Source of the DNA: Sphingobacterium pedocola
GTDB lineage: Bacteria > Bacteroidota > Bacteroidia > Sphingobacteriales > Sphingobacteriaceae
Assembly (NCBI RefSeq): GCF_015209965.1
Contig: NZ_MU158690.1
Span: 372,854-436,853, forward strand
DNA: 64,000 bases
Direction: 5' to 3'
How positions within the stretch are numbered: the stretch's first letter is position 1; each line of letters begins with the position of its first letter. A model generated the notes under the pieces. That model did no database searches. It had not been told where the DNA came from and saw only the letters and a list, made by a program, of their open reading frames with translations. Of this stretch, positions 54,382 to 63,203 are shown one piece after another. The position numbers were made by a program, and so were the translations under genes.

Positions 54382-55302
54382 ATGGCTGCATTACAACGAA
54401 AAACAGGTTTAGGAAAAGGATTGGGTGCATTACTGCAGGATGATGTTGTAATAAATCCTAAATCTGATCAAAAAGAAGCAACCGATACCAAAACCGGGGT
54501 GCCGGCAGCAGGAAGTATCAATTTCATCAAGGTTGAACAAATCGCTGTAAATCCTTTTCAACCAAGGACAGATTTTGATCAGGAGGCATTACAGGAGTTA
54601 GCAGACTCTATTACGTTACAAGGGCTTATTCAGCCTATTACGGTGCGGCAGGTAAGCAAAAACCAATATCAACTTATTAGTGGCGAGCGAAGACTACGTG
54701 CTTCAAGATTGGCGGATATTACAGAGGTGCCCGCTTATGTTCGTACCGCCAATGATCAACAGATGTTGGAGATGGCACTCATCGAAAATATCCAACGTGA
54801 AAACCTGAATGCCATCGAAGTGGCGTTGAGTTTTCAACGTATGATCGAGGAGTGTAACCTGAAACAGGAGGAACTGGGCGACCGTGTAAGTAAAAATCGG
54901 TCGACAGTAACAAACTATCTACGCCTATTGAAGTTGCCACCCGCTATACAAGCCGGCATACGTGACGGACAGATTTCGATGGGACATGCACGTGCTTTAA
55001 TCAATGTAGGGGAAGTGGATAAGCAATTATTTGTTTTCCAAGAGATTATTGATAAGGGGCTATCTGTGCGGATGACCGAGATATTGGTGCGTAATATCCA
55101 GCAACAGACAAAACCGAAAAAGAATCAAAATGTAGGAAAGCAATTGGATTTTCAATATCAGAAGATTGAAGACGACTTGGCTTCCAGATTTTCTACACGG
55201 GTCCGTTTGAATTTGAAAAATACGCGAGGAAAAGGTGCGATAGAAATCCCATTTGATTCGGAGGATGATTTAAGCCGCATTTTAGAATTGTTAGATTGGT
55301 GA
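54382..55302 (+). CDS. parB: Chromosome partitioning protein ParB
   Basis: The 306-residue ParB has the N-terminal CTP-binding domain with GLGKGLGALL and NPFQPRTDF, then QLISGERRLRASRLA, ENIQRENLNAIE and a helix-turn-helix (LGDRVSKNRSTVTNYLRLLKLP, about residues 170-195). The C-terminal dimer part ends in IPFDSEDDLSRILELLD. It binds parS and loads condensin near the origin. Its TGA overlaps the ATG of the next gene (TGATG). Confidence 0.97.
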   Translation: MAALQRKTGLGKGLGALLQDDVVINPKSDQKEATDTKTGVPAAGSINFIKVEQIAVNPFQPRTDFDQEALQELADSITLQGLIQPITVRQVSKNQYQLISGERRLRASRLADITEVPAYVRTANDQQMLEMALIENIQRENLNAIEVALSFQRMIEECNLKQEELGDRVSKNRSTVTNYLRLLKLPPAIQAGIRDGQISMGHARALINVGEVDKQLFVFQEIIDKGLSVRMTEILVRNIQQQTKPKKNQNVGKQLDFQYQKIEDDLASRFSTRVRLNLKNTRGKGAIEIPFDSEDDLSRILELLDW

Positions 55303-56027
55303 TGTATAAAATCTGTTTTCTACTTTTTGTATTTGGCTGTGCCAGCTTTCCCACAATGGCGCAAGGTGTAGATTCATTAGCAATAAAAGCAGACTCATTG
55401 ACAGCGACCGTGGATTCCGTTGCGCAGGATACGGTCAAAAAGGAGACTAAACAAGAACGAAGGGCGAGAGAAAAAGCGGAAAAGGAACGTGCGAAATTTT
55501 ATTATAAAGACATTCTTAAAGATTCAACTCGCCTAGCCATAGAACACGTGTCGCGGGTTGCTTGGAGACGTTCACTCATATTGCCCGGCTGGGGACAGTA
55601 TACGAATGGTGGTTTATGGTGGGTCAAGGTTCCGATTATTTATGGTGGGTTTGTGGGTGCATACTTGACGTTTGATTATTGGCAATGGTATTATAGTAAG
55701 TTTTTGAGTGAAGCACAATATCGGATAGATAATAACGGCGCGGTTAATGATCCTGATTTAGAACGATGGGAGTTGCCGGGGCTTATCCAATCAAAAGATA
55801 ATGCACGCCGCAACCGGGATCTCACTATTCTTGCAACGGTAGGATTTTGGGGCTTAAATGTGGTGGAAGCATATGTAACATCTATGTTGAAAAATAGATA
55901 TAATATGGGTGACGATTTAAGTGTAAAAATATCACCAACTTTTATGCCATCAGGTTACTTAGGCTATCAATCACCGCTTAAAAACCAATTTGTACCCGGA
56001 ATAAAATTAACCTTTAACATTCGATAG
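55302..56027 (+). CDS. Exported DUF5683 protein
   Basis: From ATG 55302, which overlaps the parB stop, the 241-residue protein has a signal peptide (about 1-21, PTMAQG), a charged linker rich in Lys and Glu (about 45-65), and a DUF5683 core with hydrophobic stretches (SLILPGWGQYTNGGLWWVKVPIIYGGFVGAYLTFDYW and LTILATVGFWGLNVVEAYVTSML). It probably sits at the envelope. Function is unknown; the place between parB and dapB is conserved in relatives. Confidence 0.88.
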   Translation: MYKICFLLFVFGCASFPTMAQGVDSLAIKADSLTATVDSVAQDTVKKETKQERRAREKAEKERAKFYYKDILKDSTRLAIEHVSRVAWRRSLILPGWGQYTNGGLWWVKVPIIYGGFVGAYLTFDYWQWYYSKFLSEAQYRIDNNGAVNDPDLERWELPGLIQSKDNARRNRDLTILATVGFWGLNVVEAYVTSMLKNRYNMGDDLSVKISPTFMPSGYLGYQSPLKNQFVPGIKLTFNIR

Positions 56028-56137
56028 TTAGTTAGTAGAATATGTGAAGGATTAGTATATTAGCGGTATAAAAAGACTGGAATACAAAAATAAAAGAACC
56101 AAAAACACGCATCTACCATAAAAAACGAACAAGAAAC

Positions 56138-56902
56138 ATGAAGATAGTCTTATTAGGATATGGCAAAATGGGGCAACTGATTGAAAAGTTTGCCATGAAG
56201 AGAGGGCATGAAGTTGTACTAATTGTGGATGAAAATAATCGGTCGTCGATTGATCTTGAAGATTTAGAAGAAGCGGATGTTGCGATTGATTTCAGTACAC
56301 CCCATGCGGCTTTGGATAATATAAGCCTGTGTTTTGAAGCTGATTTGCCACTTGTTGTAGGTACAACTGGATGGTACGATCATCTGCAGGAGGTAAAAGA
56401 AACCTGTCTCGAATCTAATCAGTCATTGCTTTACGGATCTAATTTTAGTATTGGCGTAAATATCTTTTTCCATATCAATAAACTATTGGCCAAAGCCATT
56501 GATCCTTACAAGCAATACGATGTGCAGGTAGAAGAGATACACCATATTCACAAACTGGACGCGCCTAGTGGTACAGCGATTACGATAGCAGAGGGGATAT
56601 TAGAGAACAGCTCTACGAAAAATAAGTGGGTGAATGATGTAGTTGGTGAAGGAGAAGAGATTATTGCGAAGTCGGATGAACTGCTGATCGAAAGTCTTCG
56701 AATAGAAGAGGTTCCGGGTACACATACCGTTTTGTACAGCTCGGAGGTGGATCAGATTGAATTTAAACATACAGCGCATAATCGGGACGGTTTCGCATTA
56801 GGAGCAGTTATTGCTGCGGAATGGTTGCAAGGGAAGAAGGGATTCTTTCAGGTAACTGAAATTTTTGATTTTAATCAGGTATCAGGAGATAGGAGTTCGT
56901 GA
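56138..56902 (+). CDS. dapB: 4-hydroxy-tetrahydrodipicolinate reductase
   Basis: The 254-residue enzyme reduces the dihydrodipicolinate precursor with NAD(P)H in the lysine and diaminopimelate pathway. Visible motifs are the nucleotide-binding GYGKMG, VGTTGW, and the active-site EEIHHIHKLDAPSGTAI. Length is typical. It lies between the DUF5683 and signal peptidase genes on the same strand. Confidence 0.96.
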   Translation: MKIVLLGYGKMGQLIEKFAMKRGHEVVLIVDENNRSSIDLEDLEEADVAIDFSTPHAALDNISLCFEADLPLVVGTTGWYDHLQEVKETCLESNQSLLYGSNFSIGVNIFFHINKLLAKAIDPYKQYDVQVEEIHHIHKLDAPSGTAITIAEGILENSSTKNKWVNDVVGEGEEIIAKSDELLIESLRIEEVPGTHTVLYSSEVDQIEFKHTAHNRDGFALGAVIAAEWLQGKKGFFQVTEIFDFNQVSGDRSS

Positions 56903-57010
56903 CTAGGGGCTAGGAGTTAGTAATTCGTAGTTGGTAACTAGTGATTGGTAGATTTTGACTTTTTAATAATTTTAATGAGCGCGCCTACGCTGCGGGAAGC
57001 AGGCAAGCTT
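56903..57010. repeat. Degenerate short direct repeats between dapB and lepB
   Basis: GTGACTAGG, GTAACTAGTGATTGG and similar words repeat imperfectly, followed by three occurrences of TTTTGACTTTTTAAT or TTTGACTTATTAAT. A similar GTAACTGGTGATAGTAACTAGTGG stretch is at 45336-45360 before apbE. These look like slippage-derived spacer repeats. Confidence 0.5.
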
Positions 57011-57044
57011 GGTTTTGACTTTTTAATTTTGACTTATTAATTAT

Positions 57045-58451
57045 ATGTGGTATATCATTTTTGGGGTGTTAACAATAATCGCTTTATATGGCTTATGGCT
57101 ACTTTTCAAGAAGGCCGGGAAGCAGGGATGGGAAGCTATCGTGCCTTTTTACAGAGAATATGTCATGGCTCAACTGGTTGCGAGACCTACTTGGTGGGTG
57201 ATCTTATTACTCATTCCGATTGTTAATATTTTCATTTTTTATGGATTATATTTAGATCTTATCAAAGCCTTTGGTAAAAAGCGTTTTTGGGAGAATGCAG
57301 CCGCAGTATTAATCCCCTTTATTGTATTACCGATGTGGGGAAGAGATCCGGGGGTTAAATATTTAGGACAGCCTAATACCGAAGAATTTAAGAAAAAATA
57401 CCCGTATAAAAAATCCGTTACGCGCGAATGGGCCGACGCGATTATCTTTGCCACGGTAGCGGCTTCGTTGATAAGAGGTTTTTTGATTGAAGCCTATATG
57501 ATTCCAACTGGATCAATGGAACGGTCGTTATTGGTCGGGGATTTTCTTTTTGTGAGTAAGCTGAATTATGGTCCGCGGATTCCCAATACGCCGCTTGCCT
57601 TTCCGTTTGCCCATCATACCATGCCCATTACCGGTGGTAAAGCTTATTCGGAACTAATTCATATTCCGTACAAACGTCTGCCTGGTTTTGAGGTAATTGA
57701 GCGTAATGATGTGGTTGTTTTCAACTATCCAATGGAAGCCGATGCACCGTTTAATCGACCTGTAGACAAGCGGGAGAATTATATTAAACGTGCTGTAGCT
57801 ATTTCAGGAGACGTAGTCGAAATGAAGAATGCTAAACTGATTGTAAACGGTATACCCGGATTCGGTTCTTCTGATGTACAATCGGCTTATTTGATCTATA
57901 CGGACGGGACGGGGCTTAACCCGCAACGTCTTGTGGATAAAAGATACGACTATGTGCAAGGTATGGCTGAACCCTATGTATTATACGTGACCGATGAAGA
58001 AATAAAAGATGTAAAATCGTGGACAAATGTAAAACAGGTTATCCCGTTTGAAAATACCGAATCTTCTTTTCCTCACGCAGAAGAATACGGTTGGAATTTT
58101 CATAATTTCGGACCATTAACGGTTCCTAAAAAAGGAGACGTGGTTAAGTTGAATACGCAAAACCTGCCCTTGTATAATCGTCTGATTACGGTTTACGAAG
58201 GAAATACGTTAGAGCAAAAAACAGACGGTATTTACCTTAATGGAGTCAAAGCAGATAGCTATACGATACAGATGGATTATTATTGGATGATGGGTGATAA
58301 TAGAGATAATTCTTTAGACTCAAGAGAATTTGGATTTGTTCCGGTGGATCACGTTGTCGGTAAGGCATTATTTACTTGGCTAAGCTGGGATAAAGATGGT
58401 ACCTTCTTGTCTAAAATCCGTTGGAATAGAATTTTTAGAGGAATTCACTAA
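57045..58451 (+). CDS. lepB: Signal peptidase I with N-terminal membrane extension
   Basis: The 468-residue protease removes signal peptides from exported proteins. Three or four hydrophobic segments (about residues 2-20, 50-70, 85-97 and 133-150) precede the S26 catalytic domain. The catalytic serine is S157 in PTGSMERSL and the lysine is near K248 in YIKRAVAISGD; the MMGDNRDNSLDSREFG box is near the C-terminus. The protein is longer than the 300-residue E. coli LepB because of the N-terminal extension and a long insert between the boxes, as usual in this phylum. Confidence 0.95.
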   Translation: MWYIIFGVLTIIALYGLWLLFKKAGKQGWEAIVPFYREYVMAQLVARPTWWVILLLIPIVNIFIFYGLYLDLIKAFGKKRFWENAAAVLIPFIVLPMWGRDPGVKYLGQPNTEEFKKKYPYKKSVTREWADAIIFATVAASLIRGFLIEAYMIPTGSMERSLLVGDFLFVSKLNYGPRIPNTPLAFPFAHHTMPITGGKAYSELIHIPYKRLPGFEVIERNDVVVFNYPMEADAPFNRPVDKRENYIKRAVAISGDVVEMKNAKLIVNGIPGFGSSDVQSAYLIYTDGTGLNPQRLVDKRYDYVQGMAEPYVLYVTDEEIKDVKSWTNVKQVIPFENTESSFPHAEEYGWNFHNFGPLTVPKKGDVVKLNTQNLPLYNRLITVYEGNTLEQKTDGIYLNGVKADSYTIQMDYYWMMGDNRDNSLDSREFGFVPVDHVVGKALFTWLSWDKDGTFLSKIRWNRIFRGIH

Positions 58452-58469
58452 AGACGGCGTCTAAAAAGT

Positions 58470-58660
58470 CAACATCACCTTCATTTCGAGGAGGTACCAG
58501 GAGAACCCCGAAGGGCTCTGCGAAGCAAAATCTATGGTCAGGAGGTTGTCTTTTAACTTATTAAAAATTAGTTTGTTAAAATTCTCCATTAGATTTGCCT
58601 ACGGCGAGCTCGCAAGCTCGGTTCTCCCTTCGGTCGAAATGACGTTTAAACACTTTGTAT
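58470..58660. repeat. Dispersed intergenic repeat (CATTTCGAGGAGG type)
   Basis: Starts with TTCATTTCGAGGAGGTACCA and ends with TTCGGTCGAAATGACG, whose reverse strand gives CGTCATTTCGACCGAAGG. It contains GAACCCCGAAGGGCTCTGCG. This class of palindromic spacer repeat is widespread in Bacteroidota and is related to the block at 42470. It fills the gap between lepB and convergent pdxJ. Confidence 0.65.
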
Positions 58661-58717
58661 GGCCTTTTTGGACAGTACCTTTTTAGGTACTTAATACCTA
58701 ATACTCACTACTTGATA

Positions 58718-59434
58718 CTATTTTAACGCTGCTAAATAGCGTTTGATGGTTTCTTCCAAACCGAGATACAACGCATCCGATATCAGTGCATGCCCTATGC
58801 TTACCTCCAATAGGCTAGGAATGTGCTGGTTAAAATAAGCTAGATTGTTTAAGTCTAAGTCGTGGCCTGCGTTGAGTCCCAAGCCTACTTCACGCGCCTT
58901 TAAGGCAGCTTTAAAATACGGGTGAATTGCTTTGTCTTTATCAAAACCGTAATCTGCAGCATAGGCTTCGGTATACAATTCAATGCGATCAGCGCCAGTT
59001 TCGGCTGCTGCCTCTACCATGTCTTCATCTGGATCTACAAAAATAGATACCCGGATTCCCTGGGCTTGAAACAGTTTAACCATGTCGGTAAGATACGCCC
59101 GATTTCTAATGGTATCCCACCCATGATTTGATGTAATCTGACCTAATGCATCCGGCACCAACGTAACCTGTGCCGGTTTATTGGCTAGCACGAGGTCTAC
59201 AAATTTCTGCTCCTGACAGTTCCCCTCAATATTAAATTCTGTTGTAATATTCGCTTTGAGATCGTATACATCTTGGTATCTGATGTGTCTTTCATCAGGC
59301 CGAGGGTGTACAGTGATACCCTCGGCTCCAAATCGTTCGCATGATAATGCCGTAGTCAATAGATTTGGTGTGTTCCCTCCCCGAGAATTACGAAGAGTGG
59401 CTATTTTATTGATGTTTACTGATAATTTCGTCAT
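58718..59434 (-). CDS. pdxJ: Pyridoxine 5'-phosphate synthase
   Basis: The 238-residue TIM-barrel enzyme makes pyridoxine phosphate from 1-deoxyxylulose phosphate and aminoacetone phosphate in vitamin B6 synthesis. Seen: [28 protein letters not shown] with the active-site histidine, [24 protein letters not shown] and [14 protein letters not shown]. Length is normal. It has its own promoter (-7 at 59453-59460). Confidence 0.96.
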   Translation of the reverse strand: MTKLSVNINKIATLRNSRGGNTPNLLTTALSCERFGAEGITVHPRPDERHIRYQDVYDLKANITTEFNIEGNCQEQKFVDLVLANKPAQVTLVPDALGQITSNHGWDTIRNRAYLTDMVKLFQAQGIRVSIFVDPDEDMVEAAAETGADRIELYTEAYAADYGFDKDKAIHPYFKAALKAREVGLGLNAGHDLDLNNLAYFNQHIPSLLEVSIGHALISDALYLGLEETIKRYLAALK

Positions 59435-59452
59435 GATTTCTACTCCTAACTA

Positions 59453-59483
59453 CAAAGTTAGATAAATTTACTTCTTTGGACAA
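59453..59483 (-). promoter_or_regulatory. Promoter of pdxJ
   Basis: On the minus strand TTG (59481-59483), 20 bases, then TAACTTTG (59453-59460), 18 bases before the pdxJ ATG. The -7 region sequence CAAAGTTAGATAAATTTACT recurs as CAAACTTAGATAAATTTGCT at 59526, giving a second possible start. The rest of the 343-base gap up to galT shows AT-rich DNA only. Confidence 0.6.
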
Positions 59484-59777
59484 TGTAAATCAAATCGCCT
59501 ATAAAAGTATGCTTTTTTATAACAACAAACTTAGATAAATTTGCTCGGTGCGATTATAATTGCGTTGAATAAAAATGCAAATTTATCGGTCTCTCCTCGG
59601 CCATTGAGAATTTATTTATAGAGAAATATATAAGGATTTTTTTTCGCAATATTTCGTTCATAAAAAGGCACAAATAGATCATTTTTTATATTTCTGAGCT
59701 GGTGTAAAAAATACACTTTGATAATTACTTGAAAAAACTTATTTTTAGCATTCTAAACCTTTGATTTAAATAATTAT

Positions 59778-60818
59778 ATGCTTTCATTTTTAGACCAACC
59801 GCATACTCGGGTTAACTTGTTGACAGGAGAGAAAATATTGGTTTCACCGCACCGAAGTAAAAGACCCTGGCAAGGACAAGTCGAGGATTTACCTACGGAT
59901 AAGAGACCCGAGTACGACCCGAAATGTTATCTGTGTCCAGGGAATTCTCGTGCAGATGGTACGCAGAATCCCGACTATGAAGAAAGTTTTGTGTTTGTCA
60001 ATGATTTTTCGGCGTTGTTGGCGGAGTCTCCGGATGGAACATATAATGAGGGAGATTTATTAAGGGCAGAAACCGAACGGGGCATTTGCAAAGTGATTTC
60101 CTTTACACCTAGGCATGACTTAACACTGCCCGAAATGGAACTACCCGCAATTAAAGCTGTTGTAGACCTGTGGCAACAGGAATTTCGGGAATTGTCAGAT
60201 ACGGAATGGATAAAATATATCCAGATATTTGAAAATAAAGGCGCAATAATGGGATGTAGTAACCCTCATCCGCATGGTCAGATATGGGCACAAAGCAGCC
60301 TTCCCGTCGAGATTGAGAAGGAAGCGTTGCAATTTTCAAACTATTATAAAGCGAACGCTAAGTCTCTATTAAGTGCATATTTAGAAATCGAGCTGGTAAA
60401 ACAAGAGCGAATCATTATAGACAATGCTCATTTTGTCGCCTTGGTTCCTTTTTGGGCTTCTTGGCCCTACGAGACATTGGTAATTAGCAAACGACACGTG
60501 ACCAATATTCTTGCGTTTACGGAGGAGGAAAAGGAAGATTTAGCAAAGACACTCCAAGAATTGACGATTCGGTATGACAACATCTTCCAGACTTCTTTCC
60601 CTTATTCTGCGGGAATGCACCAAGCTCCAGTTAATTCGGGAGATCAACAGAAATGGCATTGGCATATGCATTTTTATCCACCCCTATTGCGATCGGCTTC
60701 AGTAAAAAAATTCATGGTTGGCTACGAAATGTTGGCTAATCCGCAGCGTGATATCACACCAGAGTTTGCCGCTGACATATTAAGAAAACAATCGACTACA
60801 CATTACAAGAAAAAATAA
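59778..60818 (+). CDS. galT: UDP-glucose--hexose-1-phosphate uridylyltransferase
   Basis: The 346-residue enzyme exchanges UMP between UDP-glucose and galactose-1-phosphate in the Leloir pathway. It has zinc-ligand region CYLCPGNSRADG, the catalytic HPHGQIW with its nucleophile histidine, and the C-terminal HWHMHFYPPLLRS. It is directly followed by galK with no spacer (TAA then ATG), then galM. Confidence 0.96.
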   Translation: MLSFLDQPHTRVNLLTGEKILVSPHRSKRPWQGQVEDLPTDKRPEYDPKCYLCPGNSRADGTQNPDYEESFVFVNDFSALLAESPDGTYNEGDLLRAETERGICKVISFTPRHDLTLPEMELPAIKAVVDLWQQEFRELSDTEWIKYIQIFENKGAIMGCSNPHPHGQIWAQSSLPVEIEKEALQFSNYYKANAKSLLSAYLEIELVKQERIIIDNAHFVALVPFWASWPYETLVISKRHVTNILAFTEEEKEDLAKTLQELTIRYDNIFQTSFPYSAGMHQAPVNSGDQQKWHWHMHFYPPLLRSASVKKFMVGYEMLANPQRDITPEFAADILRKQSTTHYKKK

Positions 60819-61976
60819 ATGATAGAGACTACATTGCTTAAAAATAGATATAAAGAAGTATTCGGATCGGAACCCGATTTGTTAGCCAAATCACCTGGGC
60901 GGATCAATATTATTGGTGAGCATACCGATTACAATGAAGGATTCGTATTGCCCACAGCCATAGATAAGGCGATTTATGTCGCAGTAGGAAAGCGCGAAGA
61001 TCAGGAAATACATCTGTATGCGGAGGATTTTAACGAAAAGTATTCGATAGATCTAGCAGATCTTGCTATAACCGATAAAGGTTGGCCAAATTACATTTTA
61101 GGGGTAGTAGATCAGTTACAGAAATTAGATCTTCCGCTCAGTGGCTTTAATCTTTATCTGGATGGGGATGTGCCTTTAGGTGCAGGGTTGTCTTCCTCAG
61201 CGGCAGTAGAATGTGCAACTGGATTCACATTGAATGAACTGTTTTCATTTGGCTTAAAAAGGGTAGATATCGCGAAAATAGGCCAATTGGCTGAACACAC
61301 GTATGCCGGTGTAAAATGTGGTATCATGGATCAATTTGCTTCGGTATTAAGCAAGGAGGGGCATGTACTTCGACTCGACTGCCGCACATTGGAATATGAA
61401 TATGTCCCCTTGGAGCTCGGAGCGTATGAAATTGTGTTGCTAAACACAAATGTTAAACATTCCTTGGCCTCGTCGGCCTATAACAAAAGAAGAGAGTTGT
61501 GCGAGCAAGGGGTTGCTTGGGTAAAGGAGAAGCACTCGGATGTAAATAGCCTTCGTGATATTACGGTCGATATGTTAGACGAGTTGGTAAAAGATCGTGA
61601 CGTGGACACGTATACGAAATGTAAGTATGTGGTAGAGGAGAATATACGCTTGGATAAAGCTTGCGAAGCATTGAAAAAAGGTGATATTGAAGAGCTTGGT
61701 AAACAGTTGTTTTTAGCGCATGCTGCTTTGAGTGACGAATATGAAGTGAGCTGCGAAGAGTTGGATTTTTTAGTGGATTTTGTAAAGGATATTCCCGAAG
61801 TAGTAGGTGCACGGATGATGGGAGGTGGCTTTGGCGGTTGCACAATCAATATCGTGAAAAAAGGTTTTGGACAGCAACTTGCTGATGCAATAGCTCCGGC
61901 TTATAAGACGAAGTTTAACCTCGAATTGGATCCAATATTTGTGAAAGCGGATGGAGGCTCACAACTTCTGAAATAG
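60819..61976 (+). CDS. galK: Galactokinase
   Basis: The 385-residue GHMP kinase phosphorylates galactose with ATP. It has the galactokinase signature GRINIIGEHTDYNEGFVLP, the ATP loop PLGAGLSSSAA, GIMDQFAS with the catalytic aspartate, and GARMMGGGFGGCTIN near the end. The start codon abuts the galT stop codon. With galT and galM it forms the galactose operon; galE is not in the window. Confidence 0.97.
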   Translation: MIETTLLKNRYKEVFGSEPDLLAKSPGRINIIGEHTDYNEGFVLPTAIDKAIYVAVGKREDQEIHLYAEDFNEKYSIDLADLAITDKGWPNYILGVVDQLQKLDLPLSGFNLYLDGDVPLGAGLSSSAAVECATGFTLNELFSFGLKRVDIAKIGQLAEHTYAGVKCGIMDQFASVLSKEGHVLRLDCRTLEYEYVPLELGAYEIVLLNTNVKHSLASSAYNKRRELCEQGVAWVKEKHSDVNSLRDITVDMLDELVKDRDVDTYTKCKYVVEENIRLDKACEALKKGDIEELGKQLFLAHAALSDEYEVSCEELDFLVDFVKDIPEVVGARMMGGGFGGCTINIVKKGFGQQLADAIAPAYKTKFNLELDPIFVKADGGSQLLK

Positions 61977-62006
61977 AATATTAATATAACTTAATTATAA
62001 ACAAAT

Positions 62007-63167
62007 ATGACAAAATTTTCATTACTTGGACTTGGTGTGCTATCACTGGCATTCGTTTCGTGCCAATCGTCAACCAACAGTTCTTCTTCGCAAGATTCAA
62101 CCTCCCATACTGGAGTAGATACTTCCCATTCTTTTGCTGCTGAAATTGATGGCAAAAAGATAAATCTGTATACGATCAAAAGTCAGTCAGGTCTGTCGGC
62201 ATCATTTACAAATTATGGTGCGCGTTTGGTATCGCTGAATGTACCCAATAAAAATGGGGCAACAGTGGACGTCAGTTTGGGATTTAACACAGCGACGGAA
62301 TATAATAATCCTGCAGAAGCATATTATGGCGCTGTTGTAGGTCCGTTTGGTAATCGTATTGCCAACGGTAAATTCAAGCTCAGTGGTACAGAATATACCT
62401 TGCCACAAAATAACAATGGACACACATTACATGGCGGTTTAAAGGGAACTCATTTTCAGGCATGGGAAGGACAGCAGCTGAATGATAGTACAATCCAATT
62501 CGCTTACACCCTGCCCGATGGTAACGAAGGATTTCCTGGAAATCTGGACATCAAAGTTACTTATGGGTTACGGAATACAGGTTTGGAAATTGATTATATA
62601 GCAACGACTGATAAAGAAACCGTGGTAAACTTAACCAATCATGCTTATTTTAACCTTAACGGAGAAGGAAGTGGAACGATCCTCGATCATCAACTTCAAA
62701 TTTTAGCGGATAAGTACACACCTGTGGATGGTGGTTTGATTCCTACCGGAGAGTTGGCGCCCGTAAAAGGTACACCTTTTGATTTTACCATACCCAAAAC
62801 GATAGGTCAGGATATAGGTGTAGAGAATGAGCAGTTGACCTTTGGGAAAGGATACGATCACAACTGGGTGCTAAATGGAACAAAAGTGGATGGGTTGAAC
62901 CATGCGGCAACTTTAACGGGGGATCAGTCTGGAATTGTAATGGATATTTATACGGCCGAGCCAGGTATTCAATTTTATAGCGGTAACTTCATGGCCGGTA
63001 AGGTAACATTGAAAAATGGTAAAAAGGATGATTTTAGAACGGGACTATGTTTGGAGACGCAGCATTTTCCGGATTCCCCTAATCAGCCCAATTTTCCATC
63101 AACGGTGTTAAAACCGGGAGATACGTACAAGACGAAAACAATCTATAGCTTTTCGGTAAATAAATAA
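62007..63167 (+). CDS. galM: Galactose mutarotase, lipoprotein type
   Basis: The 386-residue protein begins with a lipoprotein signal (LGLGVLSLAFVSC, lipid cysteine near residue 18) and a Ser/Thr-rich linker, so it is anchored in the envelope. The aldose-1-epimerase body has FGNRIANGKF, LHGG, NLTNHAYFNLNG with the catalytic histidine, GKGYDHNW and the catalytic glutamate in CLETQHFPDSPNQPNFP. It interconverts alpha and beta galactose so that galactokinase gets its preferred form. It is 30 bases after galK and ends at a strong terminator. Confidence 0.95.
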   Translation: MTKFSLLGLGVLSLAFVSCQSSTNSSSSQDSTSHTGVDTSHSFAAEIDGKKINLYTIKSQSGLSASFTNYGARLVSLNVPNKNGATVDVSLGFNTATEYNNPAEAYYGAVVGPFGNRIANGKFKLSGTEYTLPQNNNGHTLHGGLKGTHFQAWEGQQLNDSTIQFAYTLPDGNEGFPGNLDIKVTYGLRNTGLEIDYIATTDKETVVNLTNHAYFNLNGEGSGTILDHQLQILADKYTPVDGGLIPTGELAPVKGTPFDFTIPKTIGQDIGVENEQLTFGKGYDHNWVLNGTKVDGLNHAATLTGDQSGIVMDIYTAEPGIQFYSGNFMAGKVTLKNGKKDDFRTGLCLETQHFPDSPNQPNFPSTVLKPGDTYKTKTIYSFSVNK

Positions 63168-63168
63168 T

Positions 63169-63200
63169 AAGTAAAAGGCTCCGTAAGGAGCCTTTTACTT
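63169..63200. terminator. Bidirectional terminator between galM and the trans-sulfuration gene
   Basis: A perfect 14-bp stem AAGTAAAAGGCTCC / GGAGCCTTTTACTT with a 4-base loop between convergent genes. Confidence 0.85.
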
Positions 63201-63203
63201 ATG

